DNA from: Rhodospirillales bacterium
GTDB taxonomy: Bacteria; Pseudomonadota; Alphaproteobacteria; Acetobacterales; Acetobacteraceae
DNA: 7,171 nucleotides
Assembly (NCBI GenBank): GCA_028870815.1
Contig: JAGWOU010000082.1
Location: forward strand, 1 to 7,171
Direction of reading: 5' to 3'
The notes under the pieces were generated by a model. It did not search any database. It saw nothing but the letters and a program-made list of their open reading frames with translations, and was not told the origin of the DNA. The position numbers were made by a program, and so were the translations under genes. Below, in pieces: positions 6,013-7,171 of this stretch (positions within the stretch are counted from its first letter, which is position 1; each line of letters begins with the position of its first letter).

Positions 6013-6741
6013 ATGGAAGCCATCCGTGTTGAGAGCCTCGCCAAGCGTTACAAAGAGACTCTGGCGGTAGATAATCTTTCCTTCACACTGGAACGCGGGA
6101 AGATTCTGGGGCTGTTGGGCGGCAACGGCGCGGGCAAAACCACCACCATCTCCATGTTGCTGGGGCTGCTGGTTCCCACCTCCGGGCGCATCACCGTGCT
6201 GGGGCACGACATGGCGAAGCACCGTTTCGCCGCCCTGGCCCGGATGAATTTTTCCTCACCTTACATTTCTTTGCCGGCCCGGCTCTCGGTGCGGGAGAAC
6301 CTGGAAGTGTACGGGCATCTTTATAACGTGCCAGGCCTGAAAACGCGGATTAACGCCCTGGCAGAGCGGTTCCGGCTGACAACGCTGCTGGACCGTTTGG
6401 CGGGCGAGCTTTCAGCCGGGCAGAAAACCCGCGTGGCTTTGGCGAAATCCTTTCTCAACCAGCCTGAGATATTGCTGCTGGATGAGCCGACCGCCAGCCT
6501 GGACCCCGATATGGGCGATTATGTGCGCACAGCCCTTGAGGATTACCGGGCGGAAACCGGCGCCTCCATATTGCTCGCCTCGCACAACATGGCCGAGGTG
6601 GAACGGCTTTGCGACCAGGTACTGATGATGAAGCAGGGCCGTGTTGCGGACCGGGGTACGCCAACGGAGCTGATCGCCCGCTATGGGCGGGAGGATATGG
6701 AGGAAGTGTTTCTCCACATCGCCCGCAGCGAGGCGCTATGA
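6013..6741 (+). CDS. ABC transporter ATP-binding protein (ABC-2 type exporter)
   Basis: This 242-residue nucleotide-binding subunit powers the permease encoded next to it. Seen in order are Walker A GGNGAGKT (36-43), the signature LSAGQ (133-137), Walker B ILLLDE (153-158), the D-loop SLDP (162-165) and the switch histidine H191 in SHN. The Q-loop region reads RMNFSSPYISLPARLSV (77-93): the usual glutamine is not there. The set resembles the ATPases of ABC-2 exporters for drugs, polysaccharides or lipids; the cargo is unknown. The ATG at 6013 begins the normal ABC N-terminus (MEAIRVESLAKRY), but the GGAGG before it is only one base away, which is too close. A TTG at 5968 with AGGGG upstream would add 15 residues, so the start is uncertain. 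The stop overlaps the permease start as ATGA, a sign of coupled translation. Confidence 0.92.
   Translation: MEAIRVESLAKRYKETLAVDNLSFTLERGKILGLLGGNGAGKTTTISMLLGLLVPTSGRITVLGHDMAKHRFAALARMNFSSPYISLPARLSVRENLEVYGHLYNVPGLKTRINALAERFRLTTLLDRLAGELSAGQKTRVALAKSFLNQPEILLLDEPTASLDPDMGDYVRTALEDYRAETGASILLASHNMAEVERLCDQVLMMKQGRVADRGTPTELIARYGREDMEEVFLHIARSEAL
6730..6733 (+). promoter_or_regulatory. Ribosome binding site of the permease gene
   Basis: GAGG, four bases before the ATG at 6738 and inside the end of the ATPase gene, supports that start. Confidence 0.5.
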
Positions 6742-7171
6742 ACGGCGCGGCACAGCGCATCTGGGGCCTGGTGTACCGGCATGTATGCATGTACCGGCGC
6801 TCCTGGCCACGCCTGGCGGAAATTGCCTATTGGCCGACGCTGGAACTGCTGATCTGGGGTTTCACCGCGAATTTCTTCAGCCGGGATTTGCATGGCAGCT
6901 CGCCCATTCTGGCCGGGGCGGCGCTCATCGCCGGGGTGTTGCTGTGGGAAATTGTGCTGCGCGCACAAATCGGCGTGACGCTGAGTTTCATGGAAGAAAT
7001 CTGGTCACGCAATCTCGGCCATCTCTTCGTCAGCCCGCTGCGCCCGGCGGAAATGGTGCTGGGCCTGCTGGCCGTATCCGTGATTCGAACATGTATTGGC
7101 CTGCTTCCAGCCACAATCATCGCTTTCCTGCTTTACCACTATGATTTGTTCGCGCCCGGCCCGGTGATGGT
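6738..7171 (+). CDS. ABC-2 type transporter permease, N-terminal part (cut by window edge)
   Basis: The frame stays open from the ATG at 6738 to the end of the window, giving 144 whole codons of a protein expected to be about 250-270 residues. It starts with a short basic N-terminus containing YRRSWPRLAEIAYWP (19-33). A hydrophobic segment follows (about 34-47), then another (57-80), and a long hydrophobic stretch near 107-138 that may be one or two membrane helices. The cytoplasmic block between them, LSFMEEIWSRNLGHLFVSPLRPAEMV (82-107), is typical of ABC-2 permeases, where it forms the coupling region to the ATPase. It overlaps the ATPase gene by four bases (ATGA) and has its own GAGG ribosome site, so the two should form one exporter in the inner membrane. 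The substrate is unknown. Confidence 0.87.
   Translation, partial: MNGAAQRIWGLVYRHVCMYRRSWPRLAEIAYWPTLELLIWGFTANFFSRDLHGSSPILAGAALIAGVLLWEIVLRAQIGVTLSFMEEIWSRNLGHLFVSPLRPAEMVLGLLAVSVIRTCIGLLPATIIAFLLYHYDLFAPGPVM

Noticed and set aside
5551..6222. A 223-codon minus-strand frame across the AhpD-like gene and the ABC gene start
   Set aside because: It lies opposite two well supported genes, spans their gap and has His/Arg/Gln-rich shadow composition.
6772..6798. Direct repeat TGTACCGGC, twice with an 18-base period, near the permease start
   Set aside because: It is in frame, encodes YR twice in a normal basic N-terminus and is too short to be more than coincidence or a small duplication.

Overview
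The window is a GC-rich stretch of ordinary bacterial chromosome, by eye about 60% G+C. It carries six protein genes: five complete, and one cut by the right edge. The best guess for the host is an alphaproteobacterium, possibly Acetobacteraceae or a relative. This rests on the look of the proteins, the GC-rich codon use and a threonine synthase gene leading straight into an M16 peptidase gene. It is not proven by any marker gene here. No rRNA, tRNA, CRISPR array or complete insertion sequence was seen.

Left block, minus strand, 242-4204: threonine synthase (thrC), an M16B zinc peptidase, and a PmbA/TldE-type protein. Reading direction is right to left. The three genes overlap head to tail: thrC and the peptidase by 8 bases, the peptidase and pmbA by 4 bases. 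This is almost certainly one translationally coupled operon. A plausible promoter and a strong ribosome site lie just upstream of thrC. The leftmost 241 bases have no convincing gene; they are A/T-richer and hold several short palindromes.

Middle block, minus strand, 4330-5490: hemW, a radical-SAM heme chaperone, stands alone. Its stop codon lies inside a perfect 11-bp hairpin that probably ends its transcript. The roughly 125-base gap between hemW and thrC also holds a second, much longer imperfect palindrome (18-bp stem plus a 5-bp extension) that overlaps the predicted thrC -35 box.

Right block, plus strand, 5599 to the end: a small AhpD-like carboxymuconolactone decarboxylase-family protein, an ABC ATPase and the start of its ABC-2 type permease. 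The ATPase and permease overlap by ATGA. This block diverges from hemW, and the two directions share one A/T-rich segment (5529-5536) that gives a perfect TATAAT leftward and TATAAA rightward.

Biologically the window combines amino acid biosynthesis, protein or peptide processing (M16 and PmbA), heme handling (HemW), a probable thiol/peroxide-type protein and an exporter. No clearly new system is visible. The most notable items are the long palindrome in front of thrC, the hairpin-embedded hemW stop, the coupling of two peptidase-type genes without tldD nearby, and an ABC ATPase that appears to lack the usual Q-loop glutamine.
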